This document shows positions 45,301 to 61,400 of a stretch of DNA of 64,000 nt, in pieces. The notes under the pieces were generated by a model, which was not told the origin of the DNA, made no database searches, and was given only the letters and a program-made list of their open reading frames with translations. Each line of letters opens with the position of its first letter. The first letter of the stretch is position 1. Position numbers and translations under genes: made by a program. Source of the DNA: Bathymodiolus brooksi (taxonomy: Eukaryota > Mollusca > Bivalvia > Mytilida > Modiolidae); contig OY804588.1 in NCBI GenBank assembly GCA_963680875.1, positions 58,292,369 through 58,356,368 on the forward strand. Direction: 5' to 3'.

Positions 45301-48300
45301 ATCGTGCTGGACACACCTATCCGTCCATCGTGTTACTGTTACACGACACGCACAGTGTGTCATGAAAATCGTGCTGGACACAAGTATCCGTCCATCGTGT
45401 TACCGTTACACGACACGCACAGCGTGTGTCATGAAAATCGTGCTGGACACAAGTATCCGTCCATCGTGTTACTGTTACATGACATGCACAGTGTGTCATG
45501 AAAACCGTGCTGGACACAATTATCCGTCCATCGTGTTACTGTTACACGACACGCACAGTGTGTCATGAAAATCGTGCTGGACACAAGTATCCGTCCATCG
45601 TGTTACTGTTACACGACACGCACAGTGTGTCATGAAAATCGTGCTGGACACAAGTATCCGTCCATCGTGTTACTGTTACACGACACGCACAGTGTGTGTC
45701 ATGAAAATCGTGCTGGACACAAGTATCCGTCCATCGTGTTACTGTTACACGACACGCACAGTGTGTGTCATGAAAATCGTGCTGGACACAAGTATTCGTC
45801 CATCGTGTTACTGTTATACGACACGCACAGTGGGTCATGAAAATCGTGCTGGACACAAGTATCCGTCCATCGTGTTACTGTTACACGACACGCACAGTGT
45901 GTGTCATGAAAATCGTGCTGGACACAAGTATCCGTCCATCGTGTTACTGTTACACGACACGCACAGTGTGTCATGAAAATCGTGCTGGACACAAGTATCC
46001 GTCCATCGTGTTACTGTTACACGACACGCACAGTGTGTGTCATGAAAATCGTGCTGGAGACAAGTATCCGTCCATCGTGTTACTGTTACACGACACGCAC
46101 AGTCTGTGTCATGAAAATCGTGCTGGACACAAGTATCCGTCCATCGTGTTACTGTTACACGACACGCACAGTGAGTTTCATGAAAATCGTGCTGGACACA
46201 AGTATCCGTCCATCGTGTTACTGTTACACGACACGCCCAGTGTGTCATGAGAATCGTGCTGGACACAAGTATCCGTCCATCGTGTTACTGTTACACGACA
46301 CGCACAGTTTGTCATGAAAATCGTGCTGGACACAAGTATCGTCCATCGTGTTACTGTTACACGACACGCACAGTGTGTCATGAAAATCGTGCTGGACACA
46401 AGTATCCGTTCATCGTGTTACTGTTACACGACACGCACAGTGTGTGTCATGAAAATCGTGCTGGACACAAATATCCGTCCATCGTGTTACTGTTACACGA
46501 CACGCACAGTGTGTGTCATGAAAATCGTGCTGGACACACGTATCCGTCCATCGTGTTACTGTTACACGACACGCACAGTGTGTCATGAAAATCGTGCTGG
46601 ACACAAGTATCCGTCCATCGTGTTACTGTTACACGACACGCACAGTGTGTGTCGTGAAAATCGTGCTGGACACACGTATCCGTCCATCGTGTTACTGTTA
46701 CACGACACGCACAGTGTGTCATGAAAATCGTGCTGGACACAAGTATCGGTCCAACGTGTTACTGTTACACGACACGCACAGTGTGTCATGAAAATCGTGC
46801 TGGACACAAGTATCCGTCCATCGTGTTACCGTTACACGACACGCACAGCGTGTGAAATGAAAAGCGTGCTTGACACAAGTATCCGTCCATCGTGTTACTG
46901 TTACATGACATGCACAGTGTGTCATGAAAACCGTGCTGGACACAAGTATCCGTCCATCGTGTTACTGTTACACGACACGCACAGTGTGTCATGAAAATCG
47001 TGCTGGATACAAGTATCCGTCCATCGTGTTACTGTTACACGACACGCACAGTGTGTGTCATGAAAATCGTGCTGGACACAAGTATCCGTCCATCGTGTTA
47101 CTGTTACACGACACGCACAGTGTGTGTCATGAAAATCGTGTTGGACACAAGTATCCGTCCATCGTGTTACTGTTACACGACACGCACAGTGTGTGCCATG
47201 AAAATCGTGCTGGACACAAATATCCGTCCATCGTGTTACTGTTGCACGACACGCACAGTGTGTGTCATGAAAATCGTGCTGGACACAAGTATCCGTCCAT
47301 CGTGTTACTGTTACACGACACGCACAGTGTGTGTCATGAAAATCGTGCTGGACACAAGTATCCGTCCATCGTGTTACTGTTACACGACACGCACAGTGTG
47401 TGTCATGAAAATCGTGCTGGACACAAGTATCCGTCCATCGTCTTACTGTTACACGACACGCACAGTCTGTGTCATGAAAATCGTGCTGGACACAAGTATC
47501 CGTCCATCGTGTTACTGTTACACGACACGCACAGTCTGTGTCATGAAAATTGTGCTGGACACAAGTATTCGTCCATTGCGTTACTGTTACACGACACGCA
47601 CAGTGTGTCATGAGAATCGTGCTGGACACAAGTATCCGTTTATCGTGTTACTGTTACACGACACGCACAGTGTGTCATGAAAATCGTGATGGACACAAGT
47701 ATTCGTCCATCGTGTTACTGCTACACGACATGAAGTGTGTCATGAAAATTGTGCTGGACACAAGTATCCGTCCATCGTGTTACTGTTAAACGACACGCAC
47801 AGTGTGTCATGAAAATCGTACTGGACACAAGTATCCGTCCATCGTGTTACTGTTACACGACACGCACAGTCTGTGTCATGAAAATCTTGCTGGACACAAG
47901 TATCCGTCCATCGTGTTACTGTTACACGACACGAGCAGTGTGTGTCATGAAAATCGTGCTGGACACAAGTATCCGTCCATCGTGTTACTGTTACACGACA
48001 CGCACAGTGTGTGTCATGAAAATCGTGCTGGACACAAGTATTCGTCCATCGTGTTACTGTTACACGACACGCACAGTCTGTGTCATGAAAATCGTGCTGG
48101 ACACAAGTGTCCGTCCATCGTGTTACTGTTACACGACACGCACAGTGTGTTTCATGAATATCGTGCTGGACACAAGTATCCGTCCATCGTGTTACTGTTA
48201 CACGACACGAGCAGTGTGTGTCATGAAAATCGTGCTGGACACAAGTATCCGTCCATCGTGTTACTGTTACACGACACGCACAGTGTGTGTCATGAAAATC

Positions 48301-49734
48301 GTGCTGGACACAAGTATCCGTCCATCGTGTTACTGTTAAGCGATACGCAGTGTGTCATGAAAATCGTGCTGAACACACAAGTATCCGTCCATCGTGTTAC
48401 TGTTACACGACACGCACAGTGTGTTTCATGAAAATCGTGCTGAACACACAAGTATCCGTCCATCGTGTTACTGTTACACGACACGCACAGTGAGTTTCAT
48501 GAAAATCGTGCAGGACACAAGTATCCGTCCATCGTGTTACTGTTACACGACACGCCCAGTGTGTCATGAGAATCGTGCTGGACACAAGTATCCGTCCATC
48601 GTGTTACTGTTACACGACACGCACAGTGTGTCATGAAAATCGTGCTGGACACAAGTATTCGTCCATCGTGTTACTGTTACACGACACGCACAGTGTGTGT
48701 CATGAAAATCGTGCTGGAGACAAGTATCCGTCCATCGTGTTACTGTTACACGACACGCACAGTCTGTGTCATGAAAATCGTGCTGGACACAAGTATCCGT
48801 CCATCGTGTTACTGTTACACGACACGCACAGTGAGTTTCATGAAAATCGTGTTGGACACAAGTATCCGTCCATCGTGTTACTGTTACACGACACGCACAG
48901 TGAGTTTCATGAAAATCGTGTTGGACACAAGTATCCGTCCATCGTGTTACTGTTACACGACACGCCCAGTGTGTCATGAAAATCGTGCTGGACACAAGTA
49001 TCAGTCCATCGTGTTACTGTTACACGACACGCACAGTTTGTCATGAAAATCGTGCTGGACACAAGTATCGTCCATCGTGTTACTGTTACACGACACGCAC
49101 AGTGTGTCATGAAAATCGTGCTGGACACAAGTATCCGTCCATCGTGTTACTGTTACACGACACGCACAGTGTGTGTCATGAAAATCGTGCTGGACACAAG
49201 TATCCGTCCATCGTGTTACTGTTACACGACACGCACAGTGTGTGTCATGAAAATCGTGCTGGACACACGTATCCGTCCATCGTGTTACTGTTACACGACA
49301 CGCACAGTGTGTCATGAAAATCGTGCTGGACACAAGTATCCGTCCATCGTGTTACTGTTACATGACATGCACAGTGTGTCATGAAAACCGTGCTGGACAC
49401 AAGTATCCGTCCATCGTGTTACTGTTACACGACACGCACAGTGTGTCATGAAAACCGTGCTGGACACAAGTATCCGTCCATCGTGTTACTGTTACACGAC
49501 ACGCACAGTGTGTCATGAAAATCGTGCTGGACACAAGTATCCGTCCATCGTGTTACTGTTACACGACACGCACAGTGTGTGTCATGAAAATCGTGCTGGA
49601 CACAAGTATCCGTCCATCGTGTTACTGTTACACGACACGCACAGTGTGTGTCATGAAAATCGTGCTGGACACAAGTATCCGTCCATCGTGTTACTGTTAC
49701 ACGACACGCAAAGTGTGTCATGAAAATCGTGCTG

Positions 49735-52700
49735 GACACAAGTATCCGTCCATCGTGTTACTGTTATACGACACGCACAGTGGGTCATGAAAATCGTGCT
49801 GGACACAAGTATCCGTCCATCATGTTACTGTTACACGACACGCACAGTGTGTGTCATGAAAATCGTGCTGGACACAAGTATCCGTCCATCGTGTTACTGT
49901 TACACGACGCGCACAGTGTGTCATGAAAATCGTGCTGGACACAAGTATCCGTCCATCGTGTTACTGTTACACGACACGCACAGTGTGTGTCATGAAAAGC
50001 GTGCTGGAGACAAGTATCCGTCCATCGTGTTACTGTTACACGACACGCACAGTCTGTGTCATGAAAATCGTGCTGGACACAAGTATCCGTCCATCGTGTT
50101 ACTGTTACACGACACGCGCAGTGAGTTTCATGAAAATCGTGCTGGACACAAGTATCCGTCCATCGTGTTACTGTTACACGACACGCCCAGTGTGTCATGA
50201 GAATCGTGCTGGACACAAGTATCCGTCCATCGTGTTACTGTTACACGACACGCACAGTTTGTCATGAAAATCGTGCTGGACACAAGTATCGTCCATCGTG
50301 TTACTGTTACACGACACGCACAGTGTGTCATGAAAATCGTGCTGGACACAAGTATCCGTCCATCGTGTTACTGTTACACGACACGCACAGTGTGTGTCAT
50401 GAAAATCGTGCTGGACACAAGTATCCGTCCATCGTGTTACTGTTACACGACACGCACAGTGTGTGTCATGAAATCGTGCTGGACACACGTATCCGTCCAT
50501 CGTGTTACTGTTACACGACACGCACAGTGTGTCATGAAAATCGTGCTGGACACAAGTATCCGTCCATCGTGTTACTGTTGCACGACACGCACAGTGTGTG
50601 TCGTGAAAATCGTGCTGGACACAAGTATCCGTCCATCGTGTTACTGTTACACGACACGCACAGTGTGTCATGAAAATCGTGCTGGACACAAGTATCGGTC
50701 CAACGTGTTACTGTTACACGACACGCACAGTGTGTCATGAAAATCGTGCTGGACACAAGTATCCGTCCATCGTGTTACCGTTACACGACACGCACAGCGT
50801 GTGTCATGAAAAGCGTGCTTGACACAAGTATCCGTCCATCGTGTTACTGTTACATGACATGCACAGTGTGTCATGAAAACCGTGCTGGACACAAGTATCC
50901 GTCCATCGTGTTACTGTTACACGACACGCACAGTGTGTCATGAAAATCGTGCTGGATACAAGTATCCGTCCATCGTGTTACTGTTACACGACACGAACAG
51001 TGTGTGTCATGAAAATCGTGCTGGACACAAGTATCCGTCCATCATGTTACTGTTACACGACACGCACAGTGTGTGTCATGAAAATCGTGTTGGACACAAG
51101 TATCCGTCCATCGTCTTACTGTTACACGACACGCACAGTCTGTGTCATGAAAATCGTGCTGGACACAAGTATCCGTCCATCGTGTTACTGTTACACGACA
51201 CGCACAGTCTGTGTCATGAAAATTGTGCTGGACACAAGAATCCGTCCATTGCGTTACTGTTACACGACACGCACAGTGTGTCATGAGAATCGTGCTGGAC
51301 ACAAGTATCCGTTCATCGTGTTACTGTTACACGACACGCACAGTGTGTCATGAAAATCGTGATGGACACAAGTATTCGTCCATCGTGTTACTGCTACACG
51401 ACACGAAGTGTGTCATGAAAATCGTGCTGGACACAAGTATCCGTCCATCGTGTTACTGTTAAACGACACGCACAGTGTGTCATGAAAATCGTGCTGGACA
51501 CAAGTATCCGTCCATCGTGTTACTGTTACACGACACGTACAGTCTGTGTCATGAAAATCTTGCTGGACACAAGTATCCGTCCATCGTGTTACTGTTACAA
51601 GACACGAGCAGTGTGTGTCATGAAAATCGTGCTGGACACAAGTATCCGTCCATCGTGTTACTGTTACACGACACGCACAGTGTGTGTCATGAAAATCGTG
51701 CTGGACACAAGTATTCGTCCATCGTGTTACTGTTACACGACACGCACAGTCTGTGTCATGAAAATCGTGCTGGACACAAGTGTCCGTCCATCGTGTTACT
51801 GTTACACGACACGCACAGTGTGTTTCATGAATATCGTGCTGGACACAAGTATCCGTCCATCGTGTTACTGTTACACGACACGAGCAGTGTGTGTCATGAA
51901 AATCGTGCTGGACACAAGTATCCGTCCATCGTGTTACCGTTACACGACACGCACAGTGTGTGTCATGAAAATCGTGCTGGACACAAGTATCCATCCATCG
52001 TGTTACTGTTAAGCGATACGCACAGTGTGTCATGAAAATCGTGCTGAACACACAAGTATCCGTCCATCGTGTTACTGTTACACGACACGCACAGTGTGTT
52101 TCATGAAAATCGTGCTGAACACACAAGTATCCGTCCATCGTGTTACTGTTACACGACACGCACAGTGTGTTTCATGAATATCGTGCTGGAAACAAGTATC
52201 CGTCCATCGTGTTACTGTTACACGACACGCACAGTGTGTCATGAAAATCGTGCTGGACACAAGTATTCGTCCATCGTGTTACTGTTACGCCATACGCACA
52301 GTGTGTCATGAAAATCGTGCTGGACACAAGTATCCGTCCATCGTGTTACTGTTACACGACACGCACAGTGTGTCCTGAAAATCGTGCTGGACACAAGTAT
52401 CCGTCCATCGTGTTACTGTTACACGACACGCACAGTGTGTATCATGAAAACGTGCTGGACACAAGTATCCGTCCATCGTGTTACTGTTACACGACACGCA
52501 CAGCGTGTGTCATGAAAATCGTGCTGGACACAAGTATCTGTCCATCGTGTTACTGTTACACGACACGCACAGTGTGTCATGGAAATCGTGCTGGACACAA
52601 GTATCCGTCCATCGTGTTACTGTTATACAACACGCACAGTGGGTCATGAAAATCGTGCTGGACACAAGTATCCGTCCATCATGTTACTGTTACACGACAC

Positions 52701-55452
52701 GCACAGTGTGTGTCATGAAAATCGTGCTGGACACAAGTATCCGTCCATCGTGTTACTGTTACACGACGCGCACAGTGTGTCATGAAAATCGTGCTGGACA
52801 CAAGTATCCGTCCATCGTGTTACTGTTACACGACACGCACAGTGTGTGTCATGAAAAGCGTGCTGGAGACAAGTATCCGTCCATCGTGTTACTGTTACAC
52901 GACACGCACAGTCTGTGTCATGAAAATCGTGCTGGACACAAGTATCCGTCCATCGTGTTACTGTTACACGACACGCGCAGTGAGTTTCATGAAAATCGTG
53001 CTGGACACAAGTATCCGTCCATCGTGTTACTGTTACACGACACGCCCAGTGTGTCATGAGAATCGTGCTGGACACAAGTATCCGTCCATCGTGTTACTGT
53101 TACACGACACGCACAGTTTGTCATGAAAATCGTGCTGGACACAAGTATCGTCCATCGTGTTACTGTTACACGACACGCACAGTGTGTCATGAAAATCGTG
53201 CTGGACACAAGTATCCGTCCATCGTGTTACTGTTACACGACACGCACAGTGTGTGTCATGAAAATCGTGCTGGACACAAGTATCCGTCCATCGTGTTACT
53301 GTTACACGACACGCACAGTGTGTGTCATGAAATCGTGCTGGACACACGTATCCGTCCATCGTGTTACTGTTACACGACACGCACAGTGTGTCATGAAAAT
53401 CGTGCTGGACACAAGTATCCGTCCATCGTGTTACTGTTGCACGACACGCACAGTGTGTGTCGTGAAAATCGTGCTGGACACAAGTATCCGTCCATCGTGT
53501 TACTGTTACACGACACGCACAGTGTGTCATGAAAATCGTGCTGGACACAAGTATCGGTCCAACGTGTTACTGTTACACGACACGCACAGTGTGTCATGAA
53601 AATCGTGCTGGACACAAGTATCCGTCCATCGTGTTACCGTTACACGACACGCACAGCGTGTGTCATGAAAAGCGTGCTTGACACAAGTATCCGTCCATCG
53701 TGTTACTGTTACATGACATGCACAGTGTGTCATGAAAACCGTGCTGGACACAAGTATCCGTCCATCGTGTTACTGTTACACGACACGCACAGTGTGTCAT
53801 GAAAATCGTGCTGGATACAAGTATCCGTCCATCGTGTTACTGTTACACGACACGAACAGTGTGTGTCATGAAAATCGTGCTGGACACAAGTATCCGTCCA
53901 TCATGTTACTGTTACACGACACGCACAGTGTGTGTCATGAAAATCGTGTTGGACACAAGTATCCGTCCATCGTCTTACTGTTACACGACACGCACAGTCT
54001 GTGTCATGAAAATCGTGCTGGACACAAGTATCCGTCCATCGTGTTACTGTTACACGACACGCACAGTCTGTGTCATGAAAATTGTGCTGGACACAAGAAT
54101 CCGTCCATTGCGTTACTGTTACACGACACGCACAGTGTGTCATGAGAATCGTGCTGGACACAAGTATCCGTTCATCGTGTTACTGTTACACGACACGCAC
54201 AGTGTGTCATGAAAATCGTGATGGACACAAGTATTCGTCCATCGTGTTACTGCTACACGACACGAAGTGTGTCATGAAAATCGTGCTGGACACAAGTATC
54301 CGTCCATCGTGTTACTGTTAAACGACACGCACAGTGTGTCATGAAAATCGTGCTGGACACAAGTATCCGTCCATCGTGTTACTGTTACACGACACGTACA
54401 GTCTGTGTCATGAAAATCTTGCTGGACACAAGTATCCGTCCATCGTGTTACTGTTACAAGACACGAGCAGTGTGTGTCATGAAAATCGTGCTGGACACAA
54501 GTATCCGTCCATCGTGTTACTGTTACACGACACGCACAGTGTGTGTCATGAAAATCGTGCTGGACACAAGTATTCGTCCATCGTGTTACTGTTACACGAC
54601 ACGCACAGTCTGTGTCATGAAAATCGTGCTGGACACAAGTGTCCGTCCATCGTGTTACTGTTACACGACACGCACAGTGTGTTTCATGAATATCGTGCTG
54701 GACACAAGTATCCGTCCATCGTGTTACTGTTACACGACACGAGCAGTGTGTGTCATGAAAATCGTGCTGGACACAAGTATCCGTCCATCGTGTTACCGTT
54801 ACACGACACGCACAGTGTGTGTCATGAAAATCGTGCTGGACACAAGTATCCATCCATCGTGTTACTGTTAAGCGATACGCACAGTGTGTCATGAAAATCG
54901 TGCTGAACACACAAGTATCCGTCCATCGTGTTACTGTTACACGACACGCACAGTGTGTTTCATGAAAATCGTGCTGAACACACAAGTATCCGTCCATCGT
55001 GTTACTGTTACACGACACGCACAGTGTGTTTCATGAATATCGTGCTGGAAACAAGTATCCGTCCATCGTGTTACTGTTACACGACACGCACAGTGTGTCA
55101 TGAAAATCGTGCTGGACACAAGTATTCGTCCATCGTGTTACTGTTACGCCATACGCACAGTGTGTCATGAAAATCGTGCTGGACACAAGTATCCGTCCAT
55201 CGTGTTACTGTTACACGACACGCACAGTGTGTCCTGAAAATCGTGCTGGACACAAGTATCCGTCCATCGTGTTACTGTTACACGACACGCACAGTGTGTA
55301 TCATGAAAACGTGCTGGACACAAGTATCCGTCCATCGTGTTACTGTTACACGACACGCACAGCGTGTGTCATGAAAATCGTGCTGGACACAAGTATCTGT
55401 CCATCGTGTTACTGTTACACGACACGCACAGTGTGTCATGGAAATCGTGCTG
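49735..55452. repeat. 2,859-bp higher-order repeat, two tandem near-identical copies
   Basis: Marker variants recur exactly 2,859 bp apart: the 1-base-short monomer near 50470 and 53329, the GCATACGC-type monomer at 52270 and 55129, and the GAACACACAAG monomers. Copy 1 is about 49735-52593 and copy 2 about 52594-55452. The edges were placed by loss of the match. Confidence 0.85.
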
Positions 55453-58400
55453 GACACAAGTATCTGTCCATCGTGTTACTGTTACACGACACGCACAGTG
55501 TGTGTCATGAAAATCGTGCTGGACACAAGTAATCGTCCATTGCGTTACTGTTACACGACAGGCACAGTGTGTCATGAAAATCGTGCTGGACACAAGTATC
55601 AGTCCATCGTGTTACTGCTACACGAGACGCACAGTGTGTGTCATGAAAATCGTGCTGGACACAAGTATCCGTCCATCGTCTTACTGTTACACGACACGCA
55701 CAGTCTGTGTCATGAAAATCGTGCTGGACACAAGTATCCGTCCATCGTGTTACTGTTACACGACACGCACATTGTTTTTCATGAAAATTGTGCTGCACAC
55801 AAGCATCGTCCATTGCGTTACTGTTACACGACACGCACAGTGTGTCATGAAAATCGTGCGGGACACAAGTATCCGTCCATCGTATTACTGTTACAGGACA
55901 CGCACAGTGTGTCATGAAAATCGTGCTGGACACAAGTATCAGTCCATCGTGTTACTGTTACACGACACGCACAGTGTGTGTCATGAAAATCGTGCTGGAC
56001 ACAAGTATCCGTCCATCGTCTTACTGTTACACGACACGCACAGTCTGTGTCATGAAAATCCTGCTGGACACAAGTATCCGTCCATCGTGTTACTGTTACA
56101 CGACACGCACATTGTTTGTCATGAAAATTGTGCTGCACACAAGTATCCGTCCATTGCGTTACTGTTACACGACACGCACAGTGTGTCATGAAAATCGTGA
56201 GGGACACAAGTATCCGTTCATCGTGTTACTGTTACACGACACGCACAGTGTGTGTCATGAAAATCGTGCTGGACACAAGTATCCGTCCATCGTGTTACTG
56301 TTACACGACACGCACAGTGTGTGTCATGAAAATCGTGCTGGACACAAGTATCCGTCCATCGTGTTACTGTTACACGACACGAACAGTGTGTGTCATGAAA
56401 ATCGTGCTGGACACAAGTATCCGTCCATCGTGTTACTGTTACACGACACGCACAGTGTGTGTCGTGAAAATTGTGCTGGACACACGTATCCGTCCATCGT
56501 GTTACTGTTACACGACACGCACAGTGTGTCATGAAAATCGTGCTGGACACAAGTATCCGTCCATCGTGTTACTGTTATACGACACGCACAGTGTGTCATG
56601 AAAATCGTGCTGGACACAAGTATCCGTCCATCATGTTACTGTTACACGACACGCACAGTGTGTGTTATGAAAATCGTGCTGGACACAAGTATCCGTCCAT
56701 CGTGTTACTGTTACACGACACGCACAGTGTGTCATGAAAATCGTGCTGGACACAAGTATTCGTCCATCGTGTTACTGTTACACGACACGCACAGTGTGTG
56801 TCATGAAAATCGTGCTGGAGACAAGTATCCGTCCATCGTGTTACTGTTACACGACACGCACAGTCTGTGTCATGAAAATCGTGCTGGACACAAGTATCCG
56901 TCCATCGTGTTACTGTTACACGACACGCACAGTGAGTTTCATGAAAATCGTGCTGGACACAAGTATCCGTTCATCGTGTTACTGTTACACGACACGCACA
57001 GTGTGTGTCATGAAAATCGTGCTGGACACAAGTATCCGTCCATCGTGTTACTGTTACACGACACGCACAGTGTGTGTCATGAAAATCGTGCTGGACACAA
57101 GTATCCGTCCATCGTGTTACTGTTACACGACACGAACAGTGTGTGTCATGAAAATCGTGCTGGAGACAAGTATCCGTCCATCGTGTTACTGTTACACGAC
57201 ACGCACAGTCTGTGTCATGAAAATCCTGCTGGACACAAGTATCCGTCCATCGTGTTACTGTTACACGACACGCACATTGTTTGTCATGAAAATTGTGCTG
57301 CACACAAGTATCCGTCCATTGCGTTACTGTTACACAACACGCACAGTGTGTCATGAAAATCGTGAGGGACACAAGTATCCGTTCATCGTGTTACTGTTAC
57401 ACGACACGCACAGTGTGTGTCATGAAAATCGTGCTGGACACAAGTATCCGTCCATCGTGTTACTGTTACACGACACGCACAGTGTGTGTCATGAAAATCG
57501 TGCTGGACACAAGTATCCGTCCATCGTGTTACTGTTACACGACACGAACAGTGTGTGTCATGAAAATCGTGCTGGACACAAGTATCCGTCCATCGTGTTA
57601 CTGTTACACGACACGCACAGTGTGTGTCGTGAAAATTGTGCTGGACACACGTATCCGTCCATCGTGTTACTGTTACACGACACGCACAGTGTGTCATGAA
57701 AATCGTGCTGGACACAAGTATCCGTCCATCGTGTTACTGTTATACGACACGCACAGTGTGTCATGAAAATCGTGCTGGACACAAGTATCCGTCCATCATG
57801 TTACTGTTACACGACACGCACAGTGTGTGTTATGAAAATCGTGCTGGACACAAGTATCCGTCCATCGTGTTACTGTTACACGACACGCACAGTGTGTCAT
57901 GAAAATCGTGCTGGACACAAGTATTCGTCCATCGTGTTACTGTTACACGACACGCACAGTGTGTGTCATGAAAATCGTGCTGGAGACAAGTATCCGTCCA
58001 TCGTGTTACTGTTACACGACACGCACAGTCTGTGTCATGAAAATCGTGCTGGACACAAGTATCCGTCCATCGTGTTACTGTTACACGACACGCACAGTGA
58101 GTTTCATGAAAATCGTGCTGGACACAAGTATCCGTCCATCGTGTTACTGTTACACGACACGCCCAGTGTGTCATGAAAATCGTGCTGGACACAAGTATCC
58201 GTCCATCGTGTTACTGTTACACGACACGCACAGTTTGTCATGAAAATCGTGCTGGACACAAGTATCGTCCATCGTGTTACTGTTACACGACACGCACAGT
58301 GTGTCATGAAAATCGTGCTGGACACAAGTATCCGTCCATCGTGTTACTGTTACACGACACGCACAGTGTGTGTCATGAAAATCGTGCTGGACACAAGTAT

Positions 58401-61400
58401 CCGTCCATCGTGTTACTGTTACACGACACGCACAGTGTGTGTCATGAAAATCGTGCTGGACACACGTATCCGTCCATCGTGTTACTGTTACACGACACGC
58501 ACAGTGTGTCATGAAAATCGTGCTGGACACAAGTATCCGTCCATCGTGTTACCGTTACACGACACGCACAGCGTGTGTCATGAAAATCGTGCTGGACACA
58601 AGTATCCGTCCATCGTGTTACTGTTACATGACATGCACAGTGTGTCATGAAAACCGTGCTGGACACAAGTATCCGTCCATCGTGTTACTGTTACACGACA
58701 CGCACAGTGTGTCATGAAAACCGTGCTGGACACAAGTATCCGTCCATCGTGTTACTGTTACACGACACGCACAGTGTGTCATGAAAATCGTGCTGGACAC
58801 AAGTATCCGTCCATCGTGTTACTGTTACACGACACGCACAGTGTGTGTCATGAAAATCGTGCTGGACACAAGTATCCGTCCATCGTGTTACTGTTACACG
58901 ACACGCACAGTGTGTGTCATGAAAATCGTGCTGGACACAAGTATCCGTCCATCGTGTTACTGTTATACGACACGCACAGTGGGTCATGAAAATCGTGCTG
59001 GACACAAGTATCCGTCCATCATGTTACTGTTACACGACACGCACAGTGTGTGTCATGAAAATCGTGTTGGACACAAGTATCCGTCCATCGTGTTACTGTT
59101 ACACGACACGCACAGTGTGTCATGAAAATCGTGCTGGACACAAGTATCCGTCCATCGTGTTACTGTTACACGACACGCACAGTGTGTGTCATGAAAATCG
59201 TGCTGGAGACAAGTATCCGTCCATCGTGTTACTGTTACACGACACGCACAGTCTGTGTCATGAAAATCGTGCTGGACACAAGTATCTGTCCATCGTGTTA
59301 CTGTTACACGACACGCACAGTGTGTCATGGAAATCGTGCTGGACACAAGTATCTGTCCATCGTGTTACTGTTACACGACACGCACAGTGTGTGTCATGAA
59401 AATCGTGCTGGACACAAGTAATCGTCCATTGCGTTACTGTTACACGACAGGCACAGTGTGTCATGAAAATCGTGCTGGACACAAGTATCAGTCCATCGTG
59501 TTACTGCTACACGAGACGCACAGTGTGTGTCATGAAAATCGTGCTGGACACAAGTATCCGTCCATCGTCTTACTGTTACACGACACGCACAGTCTGTGTC
59601 ATGAAAATCGTGCTGGACACAAGTATCCGTCCATCGTGTTACTGTTACACGACACGCACATTGTTTTTCATGAAAATTGTGCTGCACACAAGCATCGTCC
59701 ATTGCGTTACTGTTACACGACACGCACAGTGTGTCATGAAAATCGTGCGGGACACAAGTATCCGTCCATCGTATTACTGTTACAGGACACGCACAGTGTG
59801 TCATGAAAATCGTGCTGGACACAAGTATCAGTCCATCGTGTTACTGTTACACGACACGCACAGCGTGTGTCATGAAAATCGTGCTGGACACAAGTATCCG
59901 TCCATCGTCTTACTGTTACACGACACGCACAGTCTGTGTCATGAAAATCCTGCTGGACACAAGTATCCGTCCATCGTGTTACTGTTACACGACACGCACA
60001 TTGTTTGTCATGAAAATTGTGCTGCACACAAGTATCCGTCCATTGCGTTACTGTTACACGACATGCACAGTGTGTCATGAAAATCGTGAGGGACACAAGT
60101 ATCCGTTCATCGTGTTACTGTTACACGACACGCACAGTGTGTGTCATGAAAATCGTGCTGGACACAAGTATCCGTCCATCGTGTTACTGTTACACGACAC
60201 GCACAGTGTGTGTCATGAAAATCGTGCTGGACACAAGTATCCGTCCATCGTGTTACTGTTACACGACACGAACAGTGTGTGTCATGAAAATCGTGCTGGA
60301 CACAAGTATCTGTCCATCGTGTTACTGTTACACGACACGCACAGTGTGTGTCGTGAAAATTGTGCTGGACACACGTATCCGTCCATCGTGTTACTGTTAC
60401 ACGACACGCACAGTGTGTCATGAAAATCGTGCTGGACACAAGTATCCGTCCATCGTGTTACTGTTATACGACACGCACAGTGTGTCATGAAAATCGTGCT
60501 GGACACAAGTATCCGTCCATCATGTTACTGTTACACGACACGCACAGTGTGTGTTATGAAAATCGTGCTGGACACAAGTATCCGTCCATCGTGTTACTGT
60601 TACACGACACGCACAGTGTGTCATGAAAATCGTGCTGGACACAAGTATTCGTCCATCGTGTTACTGTTACACGACACGCACAGTGTGTGTCATGAAAATC
60701 GTGCTGGAGACAAGTATCCGTCCATCGTGTTACGGTTACACGACACGCACAGTCTGTGTCATGAAAATCGTGCTGGACACAAGTATCCGTCCATCGTGTT
60801 ACTGTTACACGACACGCACAGTGAGTTTCATGAAAATCGTGCTGGACACAAGTATCCGTTCATCGTGTTACTGTTACACGACACGCACAGTGTGTGTCAT
60901 GAAAATCGTGCTGGACACAAGTATCCGTCCATCGTGTTACTGTTACACGACACGCACAGTGTGTGTCATGAAAATCGTGCTGGACACAAGTATCCGTCCA
61001 TCGTGTTACTGTTACACGACACGAACAGTGTGTGTCATGAAAATCGTGCTGGAGACAAGTATCCGTCCATCGTGTTACTGTTACACGACACGCACAGTCT
61101 GTGTCATGAAAATCCTGCTGGACACAAGTATCCGTCCATCGTGTTACTGTTACACGACACGCACATTGTTTGTCATGAAAATTGTGCTGCACACAAGTAT
61201 CCGTCCATTGCGTTACTGTTACACGACACGCACAGTGTGTCATGAAAATCGTGAGGGACACAAGTATCCGTTCATCGTGTTACTGTTACACGACACGCAC
61301 AGTGTGTGTCATGAAAATCGTGCTGGACACAAGTATCCGTCCATCGTGTTACTGTTACACGACACGCACAGTGTGTGTCATGAAAATCGTGCTGGACACA

